Part shown: one piece after another, positions 8,539 to 16,893 of the stretch
Numbering within the stretch: the stretch's first letter is position 1
Layout of the letters: each line of letters starts with the position of its first letter
Assembly (NCBI RefSeq): GCF_001465795.2
Contig: NZ_CP013659.2
Location: 248,001 to 312,000 of the forward strand
DNA length: 64,000 nucleotides
DNA from: Planococcus rifietoensis
Lineage (GTDB): Bacteria; Bacillota; Bacilli; Bacillales_A; Planococcaceae
Direction: 5' to 3'
Made by a program: the position numbers and the translations under genes
The notes under the pieces: model-generated
The model's database searches: none
Seen by the model: the letters and a program-made list of their open reading frames with translations, nothing else
What the model was told of the DNA's origin: nothing

Positions 8539-8605
8539 TTTAAGTTTTCAGAATTTATACTTAAGAAGTAATTACTTATATTTACAAAGGGAGAGGGGAA
8601 AAGAT

Positions 8606-9736
8606 ATGAAAAAGAATGTTAAAGGGTTTTTGCTGCTGACGATTCTGGTGTTGTTCGCTTTGGCTTTAACCGCATGCAATAGCGAAGGGGAAGAAGGTTC
8701 AGGATCGAGTTCAGGCTCAGGGGTGGATGTCGGAATCGTCTTGCCGACAAAAGATGAGCCGCGTTGGGTACAGGATGAGCAGCGCTTTAAAGATGCATTG
8801 GCAGAATCGGATTACTCGACTGAAATTCTCTTCAGCCAAGGATCTTCAGCTAAAGAAAAAGAGAACGTCGAAGCTTTATTGAATAAAGGCATCAAAGTCT
8901 TGATCATCACGCCGCATGACGGGGCTGCAGCAGCGGCTGCTGTAGAAGCTGCAAAAGCGGATGACGTAACGGTTATTGCATATGACCGTTTGATCACGGA
9001 TACGGATGCAGTTGATTATTACGTAACTTTCGATTCATTGGCAGTAGGGGCAGCACAAGCCCAGTATTTGATCGATAATGCAGAAGGCTCTGATATCCCG
9101 TTGTACTTGTATGCAGGAGCTTCTTCAGATAACAACGCGTTCTTGTTCTTCCAAGGCGCATGGGAAGTGCTTCAGCCGAAAATCGCTGACGGCACATTCA
9201 AGATTGCCAACTCCAGCGAAGCGGAAGCTTTGTCTGATACGAAAGAATTGGACCGCGACCAGTTGAGCAAAATCATCGGCCAGGTCACAACGAACTGGGA
9301 TCCAAACGAATCCAAGAACAAAGCACAGACGCATTTGACTTCAGTAGGTGAAGACTTGAAAGGCGATGTAGCGATTTTGGCGCCGAACGATGGCACTGCC
9401 CGCTCGATTGCAGACGTCTTCGGCTCGGATTCCGCTGTGACGGATTACACGATTACAGGCCAGGATGCTGAGAAAGCGTCAATTCAATACATCATCGATG
9501 AGAAACAATCGATGACGGTCTTCAAAGATGTCCGCACACTTGTACAGGATGCAATGGGCATGGCCGTTGAAGTGTTGGACGGAAACGAACCGGAAACAAC
9601 AGGCTCTTACGATAACGGAGCAGGCGAAGTGAAAGCGAAACAAACAGATGTCATCGTAGTCGATAAAGAAAATGTGAAATCCGAATTGATCGACACAGAA
9701 TATTACGAAGCAAGCGAGTTTACAGGCATCGAGTAA
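8606..9736 (+). CDS. Monosaccharide ABC transporter binding lipoprotein (ChvE/XylF-like)
   Basis: 376-residue extracellular sugar-binding lipoprotein. The signal peptide ends in the lipobox LALTAC (Cys24), followed by a Ser/Gly linker and a type I periplasmic-binding fold with VGIVLPTKDEPRW, LIITPHDGAAAA, VIAYDRLITDTDAVDYYV and the YAGASSDNNAFLF sugar-contact region. The family (ChvE, XylF) binds xylose, arabinose, galactose or glucose; the specific sugar cannot be read. ATG 8606 follows GGGAGAGGGG. The ATPase and permease genes follow in the same direction, and a stable hairpin separates this gene from them, fitting higher expression of the binding protein. A perfect cre lies upstream. A related paralog is encoded at 16890. 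Confidence 0.9.
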   Translation: MKKNVKGFLLLTILVLFALALTACNSEGEEGSGSSSGSGVDVGIVLPTKDEPRWVQDEQRFKDALAESDYSTEILFSQGSSAKEKENVEALLNKGIKVLIITPHDGAAAAAAVEAAKADDVTVIAYDRLITDTDAVDYYVTFDSLAVGAAQAQYLIDNAEGSDIPLYLYAGASSDNNAFLFFQGAWEVLQPKIADGTFKIANSSEAEALSDTKELDRDQLSKIIGQVTTNWDPNESKNKAQTHLTSVGEDLKGDVAILAPNDGTARSIADVFGSDSAVTDYTITGQDAEKASIQYIIDEKQSMTVFKDVRTLVQDAMGMAVEVLDGNEPETTGSYDNGAGEVKAKQTDVIVVDKENVKSELIDTEYYEASEFTGIE

Positions 9737-9753
9737 AAACAATAGGACACAGG

Positions 9754-9781
9754 AATAGTGATAGCGCTGTCTATCACTATT
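9754..9781 (+). promoter_or_regulatory. Intercistronic hairpin
   Basis: AATAGTGATAG (9754-9764) pairs perfectly with CTATCACTATT (9771-9781) around a 6-nt loop CGCTGT. There is no T run, so it is likely an mRNA 3'-end stabiliser or partial attenuator between the binding-protein gene and the ATPase gene. The loop region TGATAGCGCTGTCT is also cre-like with two mismatches. Confidence 0.72.
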
Positions 9782-9819
9782 TCTCCATTCCTTGAGGTTT
9801 TTGTAGGGGAGGTAAAGAA

Positions 9820-11340
9820 ATGAGCGATTACATTTTAGAAATGAACGGTATAACCAAAGAGTTTACGGGAATCAAAGCGCTGGATGACGTCAATTTCAAA
9901 GTCGAACGCGGAGAAATCCATTGCTTGATTGGCGAAAACGGGGCAGGGAAGTCAACACTTATGAAAGTGCTGAGCGGCGTATATCCCTATGGTACATATG
10001 AAGGGGACATCGTCTTCGAAGGAGAAGTCCAGCGGTTCAATGAAATCAACGATAGTGTCAAAGCCGGAATTGCCATCATCTATCAAGAGCTGGCATTGTT
10101 TCCGGATCTGACGGTCTACGAAAACATCTTTGCCGGAAACGAAATCCGCAAAGGCCCGTTCGTGGATTGGAATGAAACGATTGTCCAGTCGGCGAAGATG
10201 TTGAAAAAGGTCAAACTGAATGTCGACCCGGAAACCTTGATCAAGGATCTCGGAGTGGGGAAGCAGCAATTGGTAGAGATCGCCAAGACTTTGAGCAAGG
10301 ACGTTAAATTGTTGATTCTTGATGAACCGACTGCTGCCTTGAACGAGAATGACAGCGAGAACTTATTAGAGCTATTGAAAGAATTAAGATCGCAAGGCAT
10401 CACCTGCATTATGATTTCCCATAAATTGAAAGAAGTCATTTCAATCGCTGACAAAGCAACCATCTTGCGGGACGGAAAAACGATCGTCACCTTGGACGCG
10501 CATAAAGGCGAAATATCGGAGAGTGTCATCATCAAGAATATGGTGGGCCGTGAAATCGCGGATATTTACCCGAAACGCTTGGATCATCAATTCGGCGGAA
10601 CGGTGCTCGAATTGAACGATTGGTCGGCATACGACACCCAGCTCGGCCGCCACGTCGTGAAAAAAGCGAATATCCAAGTGAAACAAGGCGAGATAATCGG
10701 AATCGCCGGCCTGATGGGATCAGGACGAACGGAACTTGCGCTGAGCATGTTCGGCAACCCGAAGAAATACAAAGTGGAAGGCGATATGCAGGTCAATGGC
10801 CAGAAAGTTCAATTCAAGCACACAAGCGATGCCATTAAAGCGGGAATCGCTTATGTGACCGAAGACCGCAAAGGCAACGGATTGTTCTTGATCAATGACA
10901 TCAAGAACAATATCACAGCGGCCCATTTGAAAGGCATTTCGCAAAGCGGTGTGTTGAATTTGAACGAGGAAGTGAAAGTCGGCTCTGAGTACAGGCAATC
11001 GATGCAAATAAAAACCAGTTCGCTTGAATTGGCAGTCGGCAAGCTGAGCGGTGGCAACCAGCAGAAAGTATCGCTCGGCAAATGGCTGTTTACGGGTCCG
11101 AAAATCCTCATCCTCGACGAACCGACGCGGGGGATCGATGTCGGAGCGAAATTCGAGATCTACACGATCATGAATGAGCTGATCAAGCAAGGCATGAGCA
11201 TCATCATGATCTCTTCTGAATTGAACGAAATCATCGGCATGAGCGACCGCATCTACGTGATGGCGGAAGGCGCGATCACTGGAGAATTGTCGAGAGAAAA
11301 TACGACACAAGAAGCCATTATGGAATTGGCAACGCAATAG
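9820..11340 (+). CDS. Sugar ABC transporter ATPase, two-domain (MmsA/XylG-like)
   Basis: 506-residue ATPase with two nucleotide-binding domains in one chain, the usual form for monosaccharide importers. Domain 1 has Walker A GENGAGKSTLMK, signature LGVGKQQLVEIAK and Walker B LLILDEPTAAL. Domain 2 has the degenerate Walker A GLMGSGRTEL typical of the family, then VTEDRKGNG, signature LSGGNQQKVSLGKW and Walker B ILILDEPTRGIDVG. It powers uptake together with the permease 13 bases downstream. ATG 9820 follows GGGGAGGT. It belongs to the multiple-monosaccharide (MmsAB/GguAB) or xylose (XylG) branch. Confidence 0.93.
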   Translation: MSDYILEMNGITKEFTGIKALDDVNFKVERGEIHCLIGENGAGKSTLMKVLSGVYPYGTYEGDIVFEGEVQRFNEINDSVKAGIAIIYQELALFPDLTVYENIFAGNEIRKGPFVDWNETIVQSAKMLKKVKLNVDPETLIKDLGVGKQQLVEIAKTLSKDVKLLILDEPTAALNENDSENLLELLKELRSQGITCIMISHKLKEVISIADKATILRDGKTIVTLDAHKGEISESVIIKNMVGREIADIYPKRLDHQFGGTVLELNDWSAYDTQLGRHVVKKANIQVKQGEIIGIAGLMGSGRTELALSMFGNPKKYKVEGDMQVNGQKVQFKHTSDAIKAGIAYVTEDRKGNGLFLINDIKNNITAAHLKGISQSGVLNLNEEVKVGSEYRQSMQIKTSSLELAVGKLSGGNQQKVSLGKWLFTGPKILILDEPTRGIDVGAKFEIYTIMNELIKQGMSIIMISSELNEIIGMSDRIYVMAEGAITGELSRENTTQEAIMELATQ

Positions 11341-11353
11341 GGGGTAGGTATCC

Positions 11354-12529
11354 ATGAGTTTTTTCAATGAAGCGCGCTTTCTCATCAAAACAAATATACG
11401 TGATTACGGCATGTACATCGCATTGTTCGTCATCATGCTCACCTTTTCGGTGATGACAGATGGTTTGTTCATGTCGTCGCGAAACATCAGCAACTTGCTC
11501 GATTCTGCCGGCTATATCGCCGTTCTGGCAGTCGGCATGACGCTCGTCATCGTCATCCGCCACATCGATTTATCGGTCGGATTTGTCGCCGGCTTCCTCG
11601 GTGCCGTGGCAGCGATTTTCCTGACACAGATGGGGTTGTCGGTATGGATCGTCATTCCGATCGTCTTGGTGTTCGGGATCATCATCGGCTTGTTCAACGG
11701 CTTTTTGGTCGCGAAAATCGGCATCCCGTCGTTTGTTGCGACACTGGCCGGCATGCTCATTTTCCGTGGGGCTTTGCTTAATGTCACGGAATCGACAGGC
11801 ACGATCATCGTCAACGACGACTTGTTCAATGCACTGGGCAATGGCTTTATCCCATCGCTCGTGGAAGTGAACGGCCTTCATTTGCTGTCGGTGCTTGTCG
11901 GCGTGATCGGCATCGTCCTTTATATTTACAGCGAACTATCCACGCGCCGCAATAAAGTGAAATACGGCTTCGATGTGATTTCACTTCCAATCTTCATCCT
12001 GAAACTGGTTTTTGTCTCATTCATCATCGGCTATATCACGTGGGTGCTGGCTGGATACAACGGATTCTCATGGACGGTCGTCATCATGCTGCTTGTCGTT
12101 GTGATTTATCATTTCCTATCGACCAAAACCGTTCTCGGGCGCAATATTTACGCAGTCGGGAGCAACCCGGAAGCTGCGCATTTAAGCGGCATCAACGTCA
12201 CGAAAATCACCATGATCGTCTTCGGTTCGATGGGCATGCTTGCTGCTCTGTCCGGCATCCTGTTCACGGCGCGCCTGCAATCGGCGACGACGACAGCCGG
12301 AACTTTGTTCGAGCTTGATGCTATCGCAGCTGCATATGTCGGAGGGGTTTCTTCAGCCGGCGGAGTCGGCAAGGTCACCGGCGCCATTATCGGCGCGATC
12401 GTCATGGCTTCCTTGTCGAGCGGCATGAACTTGCTCGGCGTCGGCATTTCCTATCAGTATATGATTCGCGGAGGAGTGTTGGCCGCAGCTGTTATTTTCG
12501 ACGTCATGACACGAAAGCAGCGCGCTTAA
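11354..12529 (+). CDS. Sugar ABC transporter permease (GguB/XylH-like)
   Basis: 391-residue membrane permease of the BPD_transp_2 family with about 10-11 hydrophobic segments. It includes the family loop NISNLLDSAGYIAVLAVGMT, the IDLSVGFVAGF signature of monosaccharide permeases, and the cytoplasmic AVGSNPEAAHLSGIN segment that couples to the ATPase. Length and the extra mid-protein segment (STRRNKVKYGFD) match the XylH/GguB branch rather than the ~320-residue RbsC branch. ATG 11354 follows GGGGGTAGG. It is the last gene of the transporter operon; a terminator follows. Confidence 0.92.
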   Translation: MSFFNEARFLIKTNIRDYGMYIALFVIMLTFSVMTDGLFMSSRNISNLLDSAGYIAVLAVGMTLVIVIRHIDLSVGFVAGFLGAVAAIFLTQMGLSVWIVIPIVLVFGIIIGLFNGFLVAKIGIPSFVATLAGMLIFRGALLNVTESTGTIIVNDDLFNALGNGFIPSLVEVNGLHLLSVLVGVIGIVLYIYSELSTRRNKVKYGFDVISLPIFILKLVFVSFIIGYITWVLAGYNGFSWTVVIMLLVVVIYHFLSTKTVLGRNIYAVGSNPEAAHLSGINVTKITMIVFGSMGMLAALSGILFTARLQSATTTAGTLFELDAIAAAYVGGVSSAGGVGKVTGAIIGAIVMASLSSGMNLLGVGISYQYMIRGGVLAAAVIFDVMTRKQRA

Positions 12530-12540
12530 CTTCATCACAG

Positions 12541-12573
12541 ACAAGCACCTTCGCTGACGAGGGTGCTTGTTTC
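12541..12573 (+). terminator. Intrinsic terminator of transporter operon
   Basis: ACAAGCACCTTCG pairs with CGAGGGTGCTTGT (one G-U pair), followed by TTT. A second hairpin built from nearly the same arms lies at 12811-12846, on the other side of the repeat. Confidence 0.88.
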
Positions 12574-12600
12574 CAGAGTGTTAAAGAGATCTATGAACTG

Positions 12601-12810
12601 CTATAAATTAGAACGGAAATGTTTCTTTCCACATTCAAAAATCAATGATCTTTCTAAGTATTTGGAGAAGTGTTCGCTCGACTCCAGTGGATCAGCGAGA
12701 CGACCGAGACCCCGCAAGGCGCGTAGCGGCTGAGGAGGCTTGGGCGCGAGCCCACGGAAAGCGAGCGATAAGCTTCGGAAAATACGACTTCTTACCTTTC
12801 TCGACAAACT
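12601..12810 (+). repeat. Family 1 interspersed repeat, copy 2 (short form)
   Basis: CTATAAATTAGAAC start, AGTATTTGGAGAAGTGTTCG core, interior GGATCAGCGAGACGACCGAG and GGAGGCTTGGGCGCGAGCCC, then AAAGCGAGCGATAAGCTTCG and a 3' arm CTTTCTCGACAAACTGAAA. It separates the transporter genes from the sensor genes. The antisense reading frame across it is not considered coding. Confidence 0.88.
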
Positions 12811-12846
12811 GAAACAAGCACCTTCACAACCGAAGGTGCTTGTTTC
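12811..12846 (+). terminator. Second terminator-like hairpin flanking the repeat
   Basis: Perfect 15-bp stem GAAACAAGCACCTTC / GAAGGTGCTTGTTTC with a 6-nt loop. The arm ACAAGCACCTTC is shared with the terminator at 12541-12573, although no gene lies between them. Confidence 0.8.
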
Positions 12847-12921
12847 TATATAGTCCGTATTGCGAATCTTCCGACAGGTGGTAAGATGAAAACAGTTTCA
12901 TTGCGAAAAGGGGAGCGAACC

Positions 12922-13902
12922 GTGAGAAGAAAAGTCATCTTTGTGCTGTGCTCATTATGTGCCGTGCTCGGTTTTTTTACCGTACTGTCAGTGAATAAAG
13001 TCCTGAATTCCGAATGGGATCTGCCATCAGCCGTCAGCAGCGACCAGGAACGCCAGCGGATCGTACTCATCACCCAGGAACTGGATACGCCGTTTTGGAA
13101 GCTAGTCGGAGAAGGCGCTGCCAATCAGGCAGAACGGGAAGATGTCGGATTTGAATTATGGGGAAGCTACGGAAAAAACCAGGAAGACTTCCTCAAGCAA
13201 GTGGAAATTGCACTTCATTCGAAAGTCGATGGAGTCATTGTGCAAGGCAATGACACCGATGAATTTCAGCAATTGGCGCGCATCAAAGCCGCTTCCTATG
13301 GCATCCCGATCATCACGGTCGCAAATGACGTGCCGGTCGAGAAAAGCTTGCGCAAAACCTATGTGGGCTCGGACCATTACGCAGCCGGTGAATTGCTGGT
13401 GAAGCAATTGGTCGACGATATGGGCGAATCAGGGGAAATTGTCCTACTTGGCGACGCTGAACTGGAATACAGCGAACGCCTGCGCTTGGACGGCATGCAA
13501 GACAGCTTGGATCAATTCCCTGAGATCCGCTCCACTTATATAGAAAGCGGCTCTTCTGATGAAGAAGCGGCGGATGCCGCACAGCAAGCGCTGAACGAGC
13601 ATCCGGAAGTCGATGCGTTCATCTTGCTCGATATCCGTCAAGCTCGCGTAATCATGCAGGAAATCAGCAGCCGCACCGAACTCGATCCGTTTTATCTGTA
13701 TTCGTTCGATGACGGTTCGGATGCTTCTGCGCTGTTAACGGAAGGCAAACTCGATGCCATCATCGAACAATCGCCGGAAGAAATGGGTGAGAAAAGCGTC
13801 GAAATGATGATGAAATGGCTTCGCAATGAAGTCGTCCCCCTTGATTCCAAAGGATATGTGACCGATATCCGCATTGTGGAGGGAAAGGATGAATTGCCGT
13901 GA
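12922..13902 (+). CDS. Membrane-anchored sugar-binding sensor (XylFII/AraP-like)
   Basis: About 326 residues, with an N-terminal hydrophobic helix (VIFVLCSLCAVLGFFTVLSV) and an extracellular type I periplasmic-binding domain (RIVLITQELDTPFWKLVGEG, DGVIVQGNDTDEF, YVGSDHYAAGELL, FSFDDGSDAS). There is no lipobox Cys, so the helix probably stays as a membrane anchor. GTG 12922 is preferred because AAGGGGAG lies 7 bases upstream; ATG 12886 is in frame with a poorer site. The gene overlaps the kinase gene by 4 bases (GTGA). In XylFII-LytS-YesN and AraPST systems such a protein binds sugar and activates the neighbouring kinase; the same role is inferred here. Confidence 0.82.
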   Translation: MRRKVIFVLCSLCAVLGFFTVLSVNKVLNSEWDLPSAVSSDQERQRIVLITQELDTPFWKLVGEGAANQAEREDVGFELWGSYGKNQEDFLKQVEIALHSKVDGVIVQGNDTDEFQQLARIKAASYGIPIITVANDVPVEKSLRKTYVGSDHYAAGELLVKQLVDDMGESGEIVLLGDAELEYSERLRLDGMQDSLDQFPEIRSTYIESGSSDEEAADAAQQALNEHPEVDAFILLDIRQARVIMQEISSRTELDPFYLYSFDDGSDASALLTEGKLDAIIEQSPEEMGEKSVEMMMKWLRNEVVPLDSKGYVTDIRIVEGKDELP

Positions 13903-15347
13903 ATACAATCCAAAAAAAGATTTGGATGCTCGCGGGAATCGTCATCGTCATGATGTTCGCGATTTGGCTGGCATTGACGTTCTATAACCAGAAAATGCAG
14001 GACCAATACAATGACATCTTGCAGCGCTATTTGCAGATGAACGAAGTGACCGCCTCCAGCCAGCAGACCGTGACTAATTTGAACGATTACTTATCCAATC
14101 CGACAGCCCGCTCAGCGACGACACTCGCGTCCAGCCAGCAAAGGCTGCAGGATGCTCAAGCGTCGTTGATGGAATTGCGCAATGCGGACAACGAGTTTTC
14201 ATTGACCAATTACAGCAATATGATCGAAAGTTTTACGGAAACCGTGGAACGTTCCGCCGCTTTCAGCGAACAAGGCGAGAATGACATCGCCGCAAGTGAA
14301 TTCACGGAAGCGAACCGCATGTCGGTTTATATTTCCGAAATGACCTTGTCGATTTTCAATTCCGAACTCAGGACCTATGAACGCTTTTACCGGGACATTA
14401 TCCGGCAATCACAGGAATTGAACACGATGGGCATCCTGTTGTTATCGCTTACGAGTGTCTTATTATTATTGTTCACTTATTTGTTTTCCTTGAGCATCAC
14501 CAAGCCGGTCCATCAATTGACGAAAGCAGCAAATGAACTGGCCAAAGGGCGCTTCGATCAGCCGATCCGCGTGAATTCCAATGACGAAATCTCGTTTTTG
14601 GCGAAAACCTTTGACCATATGCGCGTGAATATCAATAAACTGATTCTGGAAATCCAGCAAAAAGCACAAGTGGAAAGCGAATTGCAGGAAAGCCAATTGC
14701 TGCTGCAGCAAAGCCAGATGCGCCATCTGCAAAGCCAGATCAACCCGCATTTCCTGTTCAACACCTTGAACACTTTATCGAAAAAAGCCTATCTGGACGG
14801 CGCTGAAGACACCAGTGATCTCTTGGTCAGCGTAGCGGGTTTGCTGCGTTATAATCTGAAGCGCCTCGACCATACCGTAACGCTTGAAGAAGAGGCGCAT
14901 GTGCTGACGCAGTACATGGATATCCAAAAAGCCCGTTTCAGCGACCGTTTGACCTTTCATATTGATCTGGACCAATCGGCCTTACTGTATCAAATGCCGA
15001 GTCTGACGCTTCAGCCGCTTATCGAAAATGCCGTGATCCATGGCATCGAGCCGAAAGAAGAAGACGGCGAAATCTGGTTCCGCATCAAAGATGAAGAACA
15101 GTATATCCGCGTGGAAATTGAAGACAACGGCCAAGGCATGGACGGAAATAAAATCGAACAGCTATTGAAAGGCGGCATTGTTCCCCAGGAAGGGCATGCT
15201 ACGGGAATCGGCTTTGCCAATGTCGCCAAACGGCTCCAGCTGTTCTATGGCAATGACGATGTTGTCGAAATCGAAAGCACACCGCACGTTGGAACGAAAA
15301 TCATTTTGAAATTGCCAAAAGTAATGGAGGTTGAAAGCTATGTTTAA
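13899..15347 (+). CDS. YesM/LytS-type sensor histidine kinase
   Basis: 482-residue membrane kinase. TM1 is at about residues 8-28, then an extracellular helical region to about 170, TM2 about 176-198, and a HAMP domain (PVHQLTKAANELAKGRFDQP). A coiled coil leads to the His_kinase domain with phospho-acceptor His284 in INPHFLFNTLN, and an HATPase domain with N-box PLIENAVIHG and G-box ATGIGFANV. GTG 13899 overlaps the previous stop, and the downstream gene overlaps its 3' end. It should phosphorylate the AraC-type regulator encoded next. The signal probably comes from the sugar-binding protein encoded just upstream (inference from gene order and known three-component systems). Confidence 0.92.
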   Translation: MNTIQKKIWMLAGIVIVMMFAIWLALTFYNQKMQDQYNDILQRYLQMNEVTASSQQTVTNLNDYLSNPTARSATTLASSQQRLQDAQASLMELRNADNEFSLTNYSNMIESFTETVERSAAFSEQGENDIAASEFTEANRMSVYISEMTLSIFNSELRTYERFYRDIIRQSQELNTMGILLLSLTSVLLLLFTYLFSLSITKPVHQLTKAANELAKGRFDQPIRVNSNDEISFLAKTFDHMRVNINKLILEIQQKAQVESELQESQLLLQQSQMRHLQSQINPHFLFNTLNTLSKKAYLDGAEDTSDLLVSVAGLLRYNLKRLDHTVTLEEEAHVLTQYMDIQKARFSDRLTFHIDLDQSALLYQMPSLTLQPLIENAVIHGIEPKEEDGEIWFRIKDEEQYIRVEIEDNGQGMDGNKIEQLLKGGIVPQEGHATGIGFANVAKRLQLFYGNDDVVEIESTPHVGTKIILKLPKVMEVESYV

Positions 15348-16893
15348 GCTCCTGCTCGTGGACGACGAACCGATCGAACGTGAAGGGATGAAAGCGATTC
15401 TGGAGCGTTCATTCGAGGGAATAGAAATCAAACAAGCGAAAAATGGCAAACTGGCTGTGGAAATCGCAGCCGAGTGGCAGCCGGATATCATCTTCATGGA
15501 CATCATGATGCCGATCATGACTGGTTTGGAGGCGATCGAACAAATCCGCGAAACCGACCCCGATGTCGAGTTCGTCATGATGACGGCGTTCGATACTTTT
15601 GATTACGCCCAGCGAGCGATCAAATTGGGCGTGAAAGATTATTTGCTGAAACCGAGCAAAGCGGCGGAAATCGTTGCCATCGCGGAGAAGGTCTTCAGCC
15701 ATTTGAGAAAGAAAGCGCAGCAATCGGCCGAACAAGAGCAGCAACAAAGCGCCTTGCAAAAAGCGATGGCGATCGTGGAGATGGATATCGTCACGCAATT
15801 ATTATTCGACCAGGTCCAGGACATGCATATCGATTTGCTGGTGGAGATGAAAGGCACCGAGCCGGCTAAAGAGAAATTCGTCATGACCATCTCAGTCCCA
15901 AAAGGCGCGGAGCAAGTATGCCGTGACATCAAACGGGACATTAGCGAAAGCTCACATATTTGGATAGGTCCCTGTTACGACTGGCAACTGCCGATCATCG
16001 TCTTCCGCGACCCTGTGCATTCGCTGCGCTCGCAGGCAATCACGCTCGCTAATAGGATCTTGGCGGCATCCGGCAAGCGTGAGCAATGCTTTGTCGGGAT
16101 TGGGCCGATGTGTGATTCATTGGGGCAGGTGAGGGATTCTTACCAAAAATCATTGCTCGCCATGACGGATTTAGCGGTTCCTTCGCGCTACCGTTTTTAT
16201 TCAGCGGAGCTGGAACCTATCCGCTCACACGACCCCGCGCTCATCAAGCAGCAGGAAAAGAGAATGGCCGATAGTGTCCGGCGCGGCGATTGGGAAACGG
16301 CCGAAGACATCGTGGCCGGATTGATCCGACAGTCGGAGCGAGCAGGCGAAAATGTCATCAGAACCCAGCAGCGTTCGCTCGAATTATTATGGCTATCCAG
16401 CCGGATCATGGCTGAGTCAGGCATCGAGACGGAAGCGCCTTATTACGCGATCCCCGCAAAAGACTATCGCCAATTGATGTTGGCAAGCTTGGAGTTGATC
16501 GGCGGGTTGAAGGAGAAGCACAACATGCATTTCAGCCGGCTGGAATTCGATAAGATCCATAAAATCAAGCAATTCATCACCGAGCATTCCCATGAAGACA
16601 TTTCATTGGAAGTGCTCGCGAAAAAAGTGGATTTGAGCCCGATCTATATCAGCAAATTGTTCAAGGAAAAGCTCGGCATCAATTACATCGACTTTCTGAC
16701 GGAATGCCGGATGGGAAAAGCCAAGAAATTATTGGCGGACCCGGAAATCAGCCTGAAAACGATTGCGCTGGAAGTTGGATACCACGAACCCAATTACTTC
16801 AGCAAAGTGTTCAAGAAAATGAATGAACTGTCCCCGACTGAATATCGCTTGAAGCTGTTGAATTCAGGCCGCACGCAAGGAATCAGCACATGA
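15340..16893 (+). CDS. YesN-type response regulator, AraC output
   Basis: 517 residues: an N-terminal receiver domain with acidic DDE pocket, phospho-acceptor Asp54 (IIFMDIMMP) and conserved Lys in YLLKPSK; a middle linker of about 270 residues; and a C-terminal AraC domain with two helix-turn-helix units (DISLEVLAKKVDLSPIYISK and IALEVGYHEPNYFSKVFKKM). ATG 15340 is chosen because GGAGG sits 9 bases upstream; the in-frame TTG 15331 abuts that site. It overlaps the kinase gene by 8 bases and the next gene by 4, so the four genes are translationally coupled. The likely target is the sugar transporter promoter at about 8.5 kb, which is not proven. Confidence 0.92.
   Translation: MFKLLLVDDEPIEREGMKAILERSFEGIEIKQAKNGKLAVEIAAEWQPDIIFMDIMMPIMTGLEAIEQIRETDPDVEFVMMTAFDTFDYAQRAIKLGVKDYLLKPSKAAEIVAIAEKVFSHLRKKAQQSAEQEQQQSALQKAMAIVEMDIVTQLLFDQVQDMHIDLLVEMKGTEPAKEKFVMTISVPKGAEQVCRDIKRDISESSHIWIGPCYDWQLPIIVFRDPVHSLRSQAITLANRILAASGKREQCFVGIGPMCDSLGQVRDSYQKSLLAMTDLAVPSRYRFYSAELEPIRSHDPALIKQQEKRMADSVRRGDWETAEDIVAGLIRQSERAGENVIRTQQRSLELLWLSSRIMAESGIETEAPYYAIPAKDYRQLMLASLELIGGLKEKHNMHFSRLEFDKIHKIKQFITEHSHEDISLEVLAKKVDLSPIYISKLFKEKLGINYIDFLTECRMGKAKKLLADPEISLKTIALEVGYHEPNYFSKVFKKMNELSPTEYRLKLLNSGRTQGIST

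Noticed and set aside
10720..11388. 222-codon minus-strand frame opposite the sugar ATPase gene
   Set aside because: Shadow of a well-supported two-domain ATPase; no ribosome site or motif.
12601..12807. Antisense reading frames over family 1 repeats encoding similar peptides (also 39070-39381 and 62917-63207)
   Set aside because: The similarity follows from the repeat DNA. Copies 1, 3 and 4 break the frame or differ inside, and there is no ribosome site, so these are spurious ORFs.
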